This document shows, piece after piece, positions 1-7,495 of a DNA stretch of 16,141 nucleotides. Each line of letters opens with the position of its first letter. Positions within the stretch are counted from its first letter, which is position 1. Source of the stretch: CAYLRU01 sp964386565 (GTDB lineage Bacteria; Desulfobacterota; Desulfobacteria; Desulfobacterales; UBA5616); NCBI GenBank assembly GCA_964386565.1, contig CAYLRU010000057.1, positions 1-16,141 on the forward strand. The letters are read 5' to 3'. The notes below the pieces were generated by a model, which ran no database searches, was not told where the DNA came from, and worked only from the letters and a program-made list of their open reading frames with translations. The translations under genes and the position numbers were made by a program.

Positions 1-276
1 TTTCTGGAGGCGGCCTTGGCAGGGACGCCTGGTGTGGGAACCCTGGTGGGGGGAATTCCTGAAGCAGTTGATGATCAAAAAACCGGGATACTGGTTCCCC
101 CCAATGATTATGATGGGTTGTTTGACGCAATTTCCACATTAATTGAAAATGATGAGTTGAGGAAATCGATGGTTGAGGCCGGTAAAGCCCGTATCTATTC
201 CCGGTTTTGCTGGCCGATTATTGTAAAAAAATACCTGGCGTCTTTCAGGGCTGTTTTAAACGCCAGGCGCTCTTAG
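1..276 (+). CDS. Glycosyltransferase family 4 (GT-B), C-terminal fragment
   Basis: The reading frame is open from the first base (FLEAALAG...) and stops at TAG 274-276, so only the last 91 residues are in the window and the true start lies upstream. What is visible is the C-terminal nucleotide-sugar binding half of a GT-B (GT4) transferase: the EAALAGTPGV block containing the Glu of the family's E-x7-E region, then GGIPEAV, TGILVPPND, and the closing helix with LRKSMVEAGKARIYSRF. Such enzymes move a sugar from an activated donor to a growing glycan at the cytoplasmic face of the inner membrane. Two further sugar-transfer genes follow on the same strand, suggesting the end of a polysaccharide, LPS or glycan cluster. 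The donor and acceptor cannot be told from this fragment. The family call is secure. Confidence 0.9.
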   Translation, partial: FLEAALAGTPGVGTLVGGIPEAVDDQKTGILVPPNDYDGLFDAISTLIENDELRKSMVEAGKARIYSRFCWPIIVKKYLASFRAVLNARRS

Positions 277-308
277 GGTCTTCGTCGCAACACCATATTA
301 TTTTACAT

Positions 309-1637
309 ATGCCCGACAGGAAACAAAAAATTTATATTAAAAGATGCATTCAATGGTTTTTCATCGGGTTGCTTTTATTCAGTGGTCTGTATTTAAGATT
401 TGAATCTGCAAAACAAACCCATGTCAACCACCTGTTAAGCAAGGATGCCGGTCAATACTATCAGTATGCATATAATCTCAGGCATCACCATGTCTATTCA
501 AAGGATATCACCGTGGGGAAAGGTGATAAACAGGTAATCCGTCCCGATGCCGTCCGCACACCGGGATATCCCCTGTTTCTTTCCCTTTTCATCAGCGATG
601 CCCCGAATCAGGCGATATTGTCCCGTATCGTATTGGCGCAATGCCTGTTGAGCACGTTGACCGTTTTATTCGGTTTTTTACTTTTTAACCGCTTTCTTTC
701 ACCTTTCTGGTCTGTTGCGGCCGCACTTTTGGTTGCTGTTTGCCCCCACCTGATCGTTTTCAACAGCTATATCCTGACCGAAACCCTGTTTTGTTTTTTC
801 CTCGTGTTTTTATCCTGGCTGGTGAGCCTGTTTGTCAAAAAGCCGGGGTTTCTTTTTGCCGTCCTGGTTGGGGGTGTGTGCGGCATGTCCGCGCTGGTGA
901 GGCCGAGCATGAATTTTTTCCCGGCAGTCCTGTTTGTTTTGCTGATTCTGATGGGTGGATATAAAAAAGGATTGAAACTGTTTCTCGGGATATGTATCGG
1001 CTTCGTCCTGATACTGTCTCCCTGGATTGCCCGAAACCTGGTGACTTTGAATAAAGTCTCGGACGGCACGTTGATGGTGAACTTTCTCCATCACGGGATG
1101 TATCCGGAATTCATGAAGGATGACAGGCCGGAAACCTTTGGATTTCCGTATCGATTTGATCCGCGATCGGATGAAATTACCCAAAATACAGTGTCCGTTC
1201 TAAAGGAGATCAAAGCCCGGTTTCAAAAGGAACCGTTTAAATACCTGAAATGGTATGTTCTTCAAAAGCCCGTGGTGTTGTGGTCGTGGGGCATGATTCA
1301 GGGATATGATATTTTTGTATATGTTGTTTCAAATTCGCCGTATTTAACCAACCCGGTTTTCCGATGGAGCTACTTTTTCATGAAATACATTCATAACGCA
1401 CTGATGGTGCTTTGCGTTTTCGGATGTGTCATGGCGTGGTTTCCCAAAAGGTGGCTGAGCCTGTCCGGTCAGGCAGTATATACGGCAAGATTCGTATCAG
1501 CGATGATAATATATTTTACCTTGCTCCACATGGTCGGGGCACCGTTTCCAAGATATTCAGTGCCGTTGAGGCCCTTTATGTACGCAATGGCCGTTTTTGT
1601 ACCGGTTGTATTGAGCCGCAAGAGATGTAATGATTAG
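309..1637 (+). CDS. Polytopic GT39/ArnT-like glycosyltransferase (PMT_2 type)
   Basis: A 442-residue multi-spanning membrane protein. After a short basic N-terminus (MPDRKQKIYIKR) comes a first membrane helix, then a large outside loop with KDAGQYYQYA (an Asp in the position where PMT/ArnT enzymes keep a catalytic acid) and the family-typical RTPGYPLFLSLF. Many hydrophobic helices follow, and near the end comes PRYSVPLRPFMY, the usual C-terminal motif of these enzymes. Relatives use polyprenyl-phosphate sugars at the periplasmic face. The ATG at 309 is preferred over the in-frame ATG at 207, which would overlap the upstream gene by 70 bases and add a non-hydrophobic 34-residue leader. No clear Shine-Dalgarno precedes 309, so translation may be coupled to the gene ending 32 bases upstream. 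The next gene encodes a GT2 enzyme of the kind that makes polyprenyl-phosphate sugar donors, so the two may form a pair. Substrate unknown. Confidence 0.82.
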   Translation: MPDRKQKIYIKRCIQWFFIGLLLFSGLYLRFESAKQTHVNHLLSKDAGQYYQYAYNLRHHHVYSKDITVGKGDKQVIRPDAVRTPGYPLFLSLFISDAPNQAILSRIVLAQCLLSTLTVLFGFLLFNRFLSPFWSVAAALLVAVCPHLIVFNSYILTETLFCFFLVFLSWLVSLFVKKPGFLFAVLVGGVCGMSALVRPSMNFFPAVLFVLLILMGGYKKGLKLFLGICIGFVLILSPWIARNLVTLNKVSDGTLMVNFLHHGMYPEFMKDDRPETFGFPYRFDPRSDEITQNTVSVLKEIKARFQKEPFKYLKWYVLQKPVVLWSWGMIQGYDIFVYVVSNSPYLTNPVFRWSYFFMKYIHNALMVLCVFGCVMAWFPKRWLSLSGQAVYTARFVSAMIIYFTLLHMVGAPFPRYSVPLRPFMYAMAVFVPVVLSRKRCND

Positions 1638-1703
1638 ATCGTAAAAAATTAAAACCCCTTCGCGTTTTTTTGTACCTTGCCGTTTCCGGCCGGACGCGAA
1701 CGA

Positions 1704-1731
1704 AAACCCGAAACCGATAACCCAATACCGA
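1704..1731 (+). repeat. Degenerate heptamer array A, directly before the GT2-GtrA start codon
   Basis: Four adjacent 7-base units can be laid out as AAACCCG, AAACCGA, TAACCCA, ATACCGA. Each has A-C-C at positions 3-5. The array ends two bases before the ATG at 1734, so it fills the place where a Shine-Dalgarno sequence would be, and none is visible. In a shifted phase the units read CCCGAAA, CCGATAA, CCCAATA, which resemble the CCAATAC/CCGATAC units inside the outer-membrane protein gene further right. The unit phase was read by eye. Confidence 0.5.
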
Positions 1732-1733
1732 TT

Positions 1734-2858
1734 ATGAAACTCAGCATCGTCATTCCCTGTTACAACGAAAAAGACACCCTGGAAGCCTGCGTCGACAGGA
1801 TTATGAGAATTCAGGATGAGAACCTTGCGCTGGAGGTGATCATCGTTGATGATTGTTCAACGGACGGAAGCCTGGATATCGCAAAACAGCTTGAAGAAAA
1901 ATATGAAAATATAACCGTCCTGAAACATGACGTCAACCAGGGGAAAGGAGCCGCCCTCCAGACGGGATTTAAAAAGGCGACCGGAGAATTTGTCGCCATC
2001 CAGGATGCGGATCTTGAATATAATCCCGTGGATTTAAAAAGGCTGGTTTTACCCCTGGTCACTGATGAGGCCGATGTTGTTCTGGGAACCCGCTTTCTCA
2101 CCGGAGAGGCCCATCGCGTATTATATTTCTGGCATTCCATGGGGAACAAGTTTCTGACGTTTCTGTCGAACATGTTTTCCGATCTGAATCTGACGGACAT
2201 GGAGTGCTGTTACAAGCTTTTTAAAAGAGAGATCATCCAGTCCATTGAGATACATGAAAAGCGGTTCGGGGTGGAGCCGGAACTGGTGGCCAAGGTGGCC
2301 CAGATGCGGGTGCGCATCTTTGAGATGGGGGTGTCCTATACCGCCAGGACCTATGAAGAAGGAAAAAAGATCGGGATAAAGGACGGCATCCGGGCCCTGT
2401 ATTGTATTTTTCATTACAATCTGCCCAAGGCACCGCTGCCTGTTCAATTCTTGATATATATGTTCATCGGCGGATTTTCCGCTGCTTTTAACCTCTGCTT
2501 TTTTATACTGCTGATTTACTTCGGTCTGAGCCGGGACATGGCGATCCCGGTCTCGTTTTTTACCGCCGCGGGCATCAATTATCTGCTCTGCGTCTCTTTT
2601 CTGTTCAGGCATAAGGCAAGATGGACGACGGCCGGGGAAATTCTGGTGTATTTTGCCGTGGTTTGCCTTGCAGGGCTGATGGATTTCGGCATCACAAAAT
2701 TTTTTATCAAAGCCGGTTATACGCAGATCTCCGCCAAGGCGTTTGCCTCTGTGGCAGGATTTTTGTTTAACTTTGTCGGAAGACGCTTTTTCGTGTTTTC
2801 CGAGCCTTCGGCCGGCCCCTGGCAACCTCAACAGGTAAGGTCAAAGCCGAAGGCTTAA
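1734..2858 (+). CDS. Bifunctional glycosyltransferase family 2 / GtrA-type membrane protein
   Basis: A 374-residue fusion. Residues 1-230 are a GT-A fold GT2 domain of the dolichol/undecaprenyl-phosphate sugar synthase kind: IPCYNE (7-12), VDDCSTD (38-44), the metal-binding DAD (91-93), GTRF (118-121) and TDMECCYKLF (154-163). Residues 238-354 are a four-helix GtrA-like domain (TMs near 238-262, 271-291, 303-322, 332-350) ending in the typical NFVGRRFFVF. GtrA proteins are thought to flip polyprenyl-phosphate sugars, so one polypeptide may make the lipid-linked sugar and move it across the inner membrane, feeding a periplasmic transferase such as the gene just upstream. Start ATG 1734 puts the first beta-strand KLSIVIP at the N-terminus as in the family; a TTG at 1677 would add 19 unrelated residues. 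The last residues (SKPKA) and the stop are encoded by a heptamer-like repeat. The sugar is not predictable. Confidence 0.9.
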   Translation: MKLSIVIPCYNEKDTLEACVDRIMRIQDENLALEVIIVDDCSTDGSLDIAKQLEEKYENITVLKHDVNQGKGAALQTGFKKATGEFVAIQDADLEYNPVDLKRLVLPLVTDEADVVLGTRFLTGEAHRVLYFWHSMGNKFLTFLSNMFSDLNLTDMECCYKLFKREIIQSIEIHEKRFGVEPELVAKVAQMRVRIFEMGVSYTARTYEEGKKIGIKDGIRALYCIFHYNLPKAPLPVQFLIYMFIGGFSAAFNLCFFILLIYFGLSRDMAIPVSFFTAAGINYLLCVSFLFRHKARWTTAGEILVYFAVVCLAGLMDFGITKFFIKAGYTQISAKAFASVAGFLFNFVGRRFFVFSEPSAGPWQPQQVRSKPKA

Positions 2859-2867
2859 AGTTTAAGC
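2839..2867. repeat. Heptamer array G at the convergent gene border
   Basis: Units GGTCAAA, GCCGAAG, GCTTAAA, GTTTAAG are consecutive in a 7-base phase (2839-2866). They contain a near-palindrome, GCTTAAA-G-TTTAAGC (2853-2867), and a small AAGCC-GAA-GGCTT hairpin (2844-2856). The array overlaps the last codons and TAA stop of the GT2-GtrA gene and lies in front of the converging outer-membrane protein gene that ends at 2883. It could pair as RNA from either strand but has no U-run, so it is not a convincing intrinsic terminator. Confidence 0.45.
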
Positions 2868-2882
2868 GCCGTTAATGTAGCA

Positions 2883-4220
2883 TCAGAAGTACTTCGTGAT
2901 CCAGATAAATAAATTGTCAGCCTGTTTGAAATACAAATTTGTAAAGGGAATGGCAATTCCTCCGTATTCCGTTCCCTCTTTTCCGGTGAAGAGGGTGGCG
3001 CCGATGGTGATTTGGAGGTTTTCCGCCGCGTCCCATACCGCCCGGGGCATCATGATGCCCGAGGGGTCCCCCAGGTTTTCAATGAGTGTGCAGTACACGT
3101 TGAACAGGGGATGAAGTTCGCATTGCACCAGGGCGCTTAAATAGTTTTTACCCAGGGTGAACAGTTCGCCCCGTGATATTCTGTCCATGATGTGTTTGTC
3201 AAAAAAGGCGTCGATATATTCTGATCGGCCCAGGCCATTGTGGTAAAATTCCAGGAATCCGTAAAAATTCTTCCCTTTCAGAATCCACGAATAATCGACA
3301 TTTGCCACGATTGCGAAAAATCCGTCTTTCTCTCCGATGACATCGGGGTCGTTTTTTAAAAACGTCCACGTCCCGTCCATTCGCCACGCCGCATTTCCGA
3401 CATATCCCGTACTTCCCATTCCGATAACGATATCCTCATAATGCCTTGCCCCCATGATGTCCAGTTCAACGCCATTGGTCCCGATGTGCCATTTCGCCGC
3501 AATGGAGGATTCGTCCCACTTGATGTCATGACCGGCATCCCTTCTCGGAACATATAATATCTGGAAATCTCCTGATGCACCGGTTGGAAAAAGGGCTGAG
3601 ACCATGTCGTCCCCGATTTTGTAATCCCGGTGAATATCCGTGGGTGAAAACGGATTGAACAGGTCCATGGGGTTGAAAATCATACCGTTGCCCCAGGTCT
3701 GGGCCTGTCGCCCGATGATGACGGCCCCTCTTTGATGCCGGATGCCCAGGGCCAGCCGGTCAAGCCGGTGATATCCAATGTGCCCTTCTTCATCGGTGAT
3801 GACATGCGTCAGGTCCATTAACCGCCGGTCATCTTCAACCTGATTGAAAGGCAAAATGCCGCTTGTTCCGGGTATCCCGATCAGATCGAGCAACTCATTT
3901 GTTTTTCTCCGGGTGTCCCCCCCGGCCAGGACCGCTTCATAATGGGCCAGGATGTATCCCCATTCCGAGAAATAAAAGGTGTTTTTCAATCGGATGTCCG
4001 CCTGTCCGTCAATGTATGTGCCGCCGCCCGCTAGCGAGAAGATCGAGTCTGATTCGTGGTGGGCGGCTTTTCCGCTGAATTTGAACTGGCCGGATATGGG
4101 AAGGGAAGCGGCGGATCGTGCCAAAGGAGACATTGTGATAAACAGCAGGAAGATAACGGGTATTAAGTATCGGGTGTGGGGTATTGGTATGGGAGATGAA
4201 CGATTGGATACGGTTTTCAT
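2883..4220 (-). CDS. Outer-membrane beta-barrel protein of the Lol-like module, family unknown
   Basis: A 445-residue exported protein. Residues 19-38 (hydrophobic LIPVIFLLFITMSPLARSA) look like a signal peptide core with cleavage near residue 38. The rest alternates polar and aromatic residues with many Gly and Tyr/Trp, and ends in FIWITKYF with a terminal Phe, the usual signal for BAM-assembled barrels. A distinctive block is GRQAQTWGNG (170-179) followed by FNPMDLFNPFSP (182-193), reminiscent of GRQ-x-WG motifs in large porin-like or DUF1302-type barrels. The start at 4220 is supported by an ATGA overlap with the stop of the upstream ATPase gene, which implies coupled translation. Residues 10-23 are encoded by a 7-base-periodic repeat, giving an odd proline-rich leader (SPIPIPHTRYLIP). 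By position it is the outer-membrane end of the transport module. Specific function unknown. Confidence 0.75.
   Translation of the reverse strand: MKTVSNRSSPIPIPHTRYLIPVIFLLFITMSPLARSAASLPISGQFKFSGKAAHHESDSIFSLAGGGTYIDGQADIRLKNTFYFSEWGYILAHYEAVLAGGDTRRKTNELLDLIGIPGTSGILPFNQVEDDRRLMDLTHVITDEEGHIGYHRLDRLALGIRHQRGAVIIGRQAQTWGNGMIFNPMDLFNPFSPTDIHRDYKIGDDMVSALFPTGASGDFQILYVPRRDAGHDIKWDESSIAAKWHIGTNGVELDIMGARHYEDIVIGMGSTGYVGNAAWRMDGTWTFLKNDPDVIGEKDGFFAIVANVDYSWILKGKNFYGFLEFYHNGLGRSEYIDAFFDKHIMDRISRGELFTLGKNYLSALVQCELHPLFNVYCTLIENLGDPSGIMMPRAVWDAAENLQITIGATLFTGKEGTEYGGIAIPFTNLYFKQADNLFIWITKYF
4153..4194 (-). repeat. Heptamer array B, translated inside the outer-membrane protein signal region
   Basis: Read on the minus strand, six in-phase units follow each other: TCCCATA, CCAATAC, CCCACAC, CCGATAC, TTAATAC, CCGTTAT, with a consensus near CC-R-ATAC. 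The units lie wholly within codons 9-23 of the barrel gene and therefore appear as protein. Because 7 is not a multiple of 3, the frame rotates through the repeat, which explains the unusual mixture of Pro, Ile, His, Arg and Tyr. This is the clearest of the arrays. Confidence 0.6.
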
Positions 4221-4900
4221 TTTTTGCGATCATCCTCAACGTTTCCGTCCCGAATGAGAATAATTCTTTCGGCGTAATCCATGACCATCCGGTCGTGTGT
4301 GCTGAATATAAATGTAACGTTTTTTTTCTCGTTCATCTGTTTCATGATATCCAGAAGCCCCTGGCCGGTTTTGGAATCCAGGTTCGCGGTGGGTTCGTCC
4401 GCCAGGATAATGGCCGGCTCCGAAACAATGGCCCGGGCCACGGCGACCCGTTGCTGCTGTCCGCCGGACAGCTCCGCGGGCCGCCGGTCATACATGCCGT
4501 CCAGCCCCACTTCGTTCAGTATGGCCTTTGCTTTTTCACGCCGGTCTTTTGAGTTCACACCCTGGAGCAGCATGACGTATTCCACGTTTTCCAGGGCCGA
4601 TAAAACCGGGATCAGGTTGAAGGATTGAAAAACGAATCCGATCCGGCGTAAGCGAAGCTCCGCCAGCCGGGAAGAATTCATTTCAGAATAGACATGTCCG
4701 TCAACGATGATATCACCCGAATCCGGCAGGTCCAGACCGCCGATGAGGTTCAGCAGCGTGGTTTTACCGGATCCGGAGGGACCTGCAAGGGTGACGAATT
4801 CTCCTTTTTCAATGGAAAAGCCGGCACCCCGTAACGCATGAACCGTGACTTTCCCCTGTTGGTATGATTTTTTAACATCCACGCATTCGACAATGGTCAT
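4217..4900 (-). CDS. LolD/MacB-type ABC transporter ATP-binding protein
   Basis: A 227-residue ATPase of the usual LolD/MacB length with every catalytic motif intact: Walker A GPSGSGKTT (40-48), Q-loop Gln92 in FVFQSFNLIP, signature LSGGQQQR (144-151), Walker B IILADEP with Glu169 (164-170), D-loop NLD, and switch His202 in STHD. It should power the two FtsX-type permeases encoded immediately upstream in transcription, at the cytoplasmic face of the inner membrane. Start ATG 4900 has a GGAG Shine-Dalgarno (plus-strand 4909-4912) at good spacing. Its stop overlaps the ATG of the barrel gene (ATGA), so the barrel is probably made in step with it. A MacB-like exporter is possible, but two separate permeases with short FtsX architecture and a LolA-like partner favour the Lol type. 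Confidence 0.92.
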   Translation of the reverse strand: MTIVECVDVKKSYQQGKVTVHALRGAGFSIEKGEFVTLAGPSGSGKTTLLNLIGGLDLPDSGDIIVDGHVYSEMNSSRLAELRLRRIGFVFQSFNLIPVLSALENVEYVMLLQGVNSKDRREKAKAILNEVGLDGMYDRRPAELSGGQQQRVAVARAIVSEPAIILADEPTANLDSKTGQGLLDIMKQMNEKKNVTFIFSTHDRMVMDYAERIILIRDGNVEDDRKK

Positions 4901-4968
4901 AAGATCGACTCCACAACCGCCTGTTTGCGTTTAATCCTCACGGCGTTCAACCGATTCCCGATCTCCAT

Positions 4969-6192
4969 CTACGTATATGCCAGCGCTTCCACCGGTGTAA
5001 AGCGGGCCGCCTTGACGGCCGGGTACAGGCATACGCAAAGACCCAGCACAAATACAATGGCATTGGACAGCAAGACATCTTCCTTAAGCAGGACCGGGAT
5101 GATGATTCGGGTCATGCCGAAGGTTTCCATACCGGCTGCAAACGCGGTCAGGTCGATGCCGTTGATGGAGAGCGCCCAGACACAGACAAGAGCCAGGACA
5201 TTTCCCACGGCAGCGCCGATGAGCAGCAGAATAAAAGATTCCATCATGACTTGAGAGACGATATGCCGGGGTTTCATGCCCAGTGATTTGAGGAGTCCGA
5301 ATTCTCTCATCCGCTCAAAAACAGCCATGAGGGTGGTGTTAACGATGCCGAACCCCATGGCGATGAACACGACCAGGTACCAGATCGCGATAAACTCGTC
5401 ATACAGCTTCAAATAGGTCTGAAGCAGGGGTTGCAGCTTTGTCCAGGGAAGCACTTCATAGGTGGATGCGGGCAATACGGATTCAAGTTTTTTCAGCGTT
5501 TTTATTACCTGGTCGTCACAGGCGAGAAGAATCGCAGCTTCGGATACGGCGTTTTCAAGCTTGAGCATTTTACGGGCCGCCGTAATAGTGACAAAAACAT
5601 ACATTTCTTCTGTTGCTTCCATTTCAGCGTCAAATATGCCCACGATCCGGAATGCACGGGAAGCGATTTCCCTGTTTGTGTCCTGGGACATCAGGATCAG
5701 TTTGTGTCCCGGTTTGGTTTCGAAATTTTCGGCAAATGCGCGACCGACGAGGATGCCGTGTTCGTCACCGGGTTCCAGGTACCTGCCGTCGGTAACCGCA
5801 TTTCCGATAAAAGACACGTCAGCCTCCCGGGGCGGGTCAATGCCCACCAGCGTCACCGCACTGGAGTGCCTGGCATTGCTTGCGATCCCGTTGACCCGGA
5901 TCCGGAAGACCCATTTTCCATCCGGCGGCAGGCATTGTTCCAGGGCGGTTTTAATTTCCCTGGCATTTTCCATACTGTTTTCCACCATCGGGTCGTTTCG
6001 ATACCCCACCCGATGTACCTGGATATGGCCGGTGAGCGTTTTGATGCCGTTTTTAATCATCCCGTCTTCAACACCCCGCATCAGTGCTCCCAAAAAGATC
6101 ATGCTCCATACCCCGATGATGATGGCAACCAGAATCACCAAGGTCCTTCGCGTATTCCGCCAGATATTTCGCCAGGCAATCGTTAAAAACAT
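4969..6192 (-). CDS. FtsX-type ABC transporter permease (LolC/LolE-like), second permease of the module
   Basis: A 407-residue protein with the Lol permease layout: an N-terminal helix after AWRNIWRNTRR (TM about 18-38), a large periplasmic MacB-PCD-like domain (about 40-265), then three helices (about 272-292, 320-345, 378-396) forming the FtsX domain, ending in VEALAYT. The cytoplasmic coupling segment MAVFERMREFGLLKSLGMKP is typical. It should pair with the other permease and the ATPase to form an inner-membrane complex that extracts a hydrophobic cargo. Start ATG 6192 has a GGAG Shine-Dalgarno (plus-strand 6198-6201). The gap to the upstream permease is 45 bases and holds a fragment of heptamer repeat. 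Its sequence differs clearly from the other permease, so the complex is probably a heterodimer like LolC-LolE. Confidence 0.88.
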   Translation of the reverse strand: MFLTIAWRNIWRNTRRTLVILVAIIIGVWSMIFLGALMRGVEDGMIKNGIKTLTGHIQVHRVGYRNDPMVENSMENAREIKTALEQCLPPDGKWVFRIRVNGIASNARHSSAVTLVGIDPPREADVSFIGNAVTDGRYLEPGDEHGILVGRAFAENFETKPGHKLILMSQDTNREIASRAFRIVGIFDAEMEATEEMYVFVTITAARKMLKLENAVSEAAILLACDDQVIKTLKKLESVLPASTYEVLPWTKLQPLLQTYLKLYDEFIAIWYLVVFIAMGFGIVNTTLMAVFERMREFGLLKSLGMKPRHIVSQVMMESFILLLIGAAVGNVLALVCVWALSINGIDLTAFAAGMETFGMTRIIIPVLLKEDVLLSNAIVFVLGLCVCLYPAVKAARFTPVEALAYT

Positions 6193-6220
6193 TTTTACTC
6201 CGGATTTCTCATATCTTCCA

Positions 6221-6234
6221 CCAATACCAATACC
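6221..6234. repeat. Heptamer-like fragment C between the two permease genes
   Basis: CCAATAC is followed at once by CAATACC, so the CCAATAC unit seen in array B occurs here about twice with one base lost between copies. It lies in the 45-base gap between the permease genes, about 29 bases before the downstream start codon and in the opposite orientation to array B. It is too short to be convincing alone and is listed because the unit is identical to one in array B. Confidence 0.35.
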
Positions 6235-6237
6235 CGG

Positions 6238-7488
6238 TTAAACATGCGCCAGCGCCTCCACCGGCTTGAATTGTCTGACCTTCAATGCCGGGTACAGCGC
6301 CGAAACAATGGTGATGGTGAATACCATCACCGGTCCCGTTAAAATGGACAACAGGGAAAGCTTGGGGTAAATCCTGCCGGAAATGCCGAATTGTCCAAGC
6401 AGTTCTGCGGCCCCCGCAAAATAGATGCCATGGGTTTGAAAATAAAGGGTAACGAGAATACCCAGGATCATGCCGATGAGGATTCCCAGGGCCGTGATGG
6501 CGGCGGACTCGATTAAAAGCAGCCGTGTGAGCCGGGCCGGGGTTGTGCCGATGGCCATCAATACGCCGAATTCCCGGGTCCGCTCGAAAATGGCCATTAA
6601 AAAGGTGTTTAATATGCTGAAGGCCACCACAATGATTAACAGCAGGTACATAATCAGACCGCTGATCAGGTCCAGTTTTATTCCCTGCCGGAGGCCGGGC
6701 ATCAGTTGATCCCAATCCAGTACCGCGAGGGGATACTCAAAATGTTCCTGGCGGATACGGTTTTCTATTGTTCGCCTGACACTGTCAACATCACCCAATG
6801 ACGCACAGACGATCACAACGGAATGGGCGGCGCCGCGCATGGAGAAAACCTCTTGAAAACGGGCCAGGGGAATTTGAATGGAGGACCGGTCGAATTCATC
6901 GATCCCGGAGCTGTATATCCCCTTCACCGTTGCAACGGCAGCCGCAATTGAGCCGTCGCGTCCCTGGCCGAGCAGTGTCAGTTCGTCACCGATTTTCACG
7001 CGGAGATTTTCCGCCAGCATTTTTCCCACCAGTGCCGGGAATGACTTGTCATCCCCATCGGTCCGGGTGAGATAATGTCCTTGCCGGACCATTTTTTTTA
7101 AGGTGGAAACGCGTGCTTCCTTTTCCGGGTCAATACCCATGACCACGATTCCGTAAGTTCTTTTTTCAGAAGAGGCCAACGCAAAACCGGTTGCGCGATA
7201 TGTATATGCCGCGATACCCGGAATGCCTTCCAGGGATTCGGCAACTGCCGAAGGGTCACTCACCACGAGGTGGATGTCCTTTTTTTTAAGGTATTCCGTT
7301 GCCTGGACCTGCAAATGGCCGGTATGTATTTTTACCGATGCATTAATCATGGTTTCGTAGCTGCCGAATTGAAAAGAGAGCATAAACACCAGAAGGGTGC
7401 AGGCAAAGGCAATGGCGGAGATGGTCAGGAGGGTTCTCCGGGGATTTCGCCAGATATTTCGCCACCCCATTTTAGTGTCGATGGACAT
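6238..7488 (-). CDS. FtsX-type ABC transporter permease (LolC/LolE-like), first permease of the module
   Basis: A 416-residue permease with the same plan as its neighbour: GWRNIWRNPRRTLL then a first helix (about 19-42), a periplasmic domain of about 220 residues, and a C-terminal FtsX domain with three helices. The coupling region MAIFERTREFGVLMAIGTTP is characteristic of Lol/MacB permeases, and the protein ends VEALAHV. The start ATG at 7488 lies 7 bases after the stop of the LolA-like gene, and its Shine-Dalgarno (GAGGT) overlaps that stop, so the two are almost certainly co-translated. Expected role: with the second permease and the ATPase, release of a lipid-anchored or hydrophobic cargo from the inner membrane to the periplasmic carrier encoded just upstream. 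The cargo is not shown by the sequence. Confidence 0.88.
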   Translation of the reverse strand: MSIDTKMGWRNIWRNPRRTLLTISAIAFACTLLVFMLSFQFGSYETMINASVKIHTGHLQVQATEYLKKKDIHLVVSDPSAVAESLEGIPGIAAYTYRATGFALASSEKRTYGIVVMGIDPEKEARVSTLKKMVRQGHYLTRTDGDDKSFPALVGKMLAENLRVKIGDELTLLGQGRDGSIAAAVATVKGIYSSGIDEFDRSSIQIPLARFQEVFSMRGAAHSVVIVCASLGDVDSVRRTIENRIRQEHFEYPLAVLDWDQLMPGLRQGIKLDLISGLIMYLLLIIVVAFSILNTFLMAIFERTREFGVLMAIGTTPARLTRLLLIESAAITALGILIGMILGILVTLYFQTHGIYFAGAAELLGQFGISGRIYPKLSLLSILTGPVMVFTITIVSALYPALKVRQFKPVEALAHV

Positions 7489-7495
7489 GTCGGCA

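Noticed and set aside
207..308. Upstream in-frame ATG at 207 for the GT39-like gene
   Set aside because: It would overlap the GT4 gene by 70 bases and add a 34-residue non-hydrophobic leader; the ATG at 309 fits the basic N-terminus before the first helix.
1637..1700. A/T-rich stretch with a T-run near 1665-1671 as a terminator of the GT39-like gene
   Set aside because: No GC-rich stem can be built before the T-run, and the next gene on the same strand is probably co-transcribed.
4184..4552. Long plus-strand open frames across the ATPase and permease genes (also 5431-6241)
   Set aside because: They lie opposite strongly conserved minus-strand proteins, lack any family motif and are antisense shadows of biased codon use.
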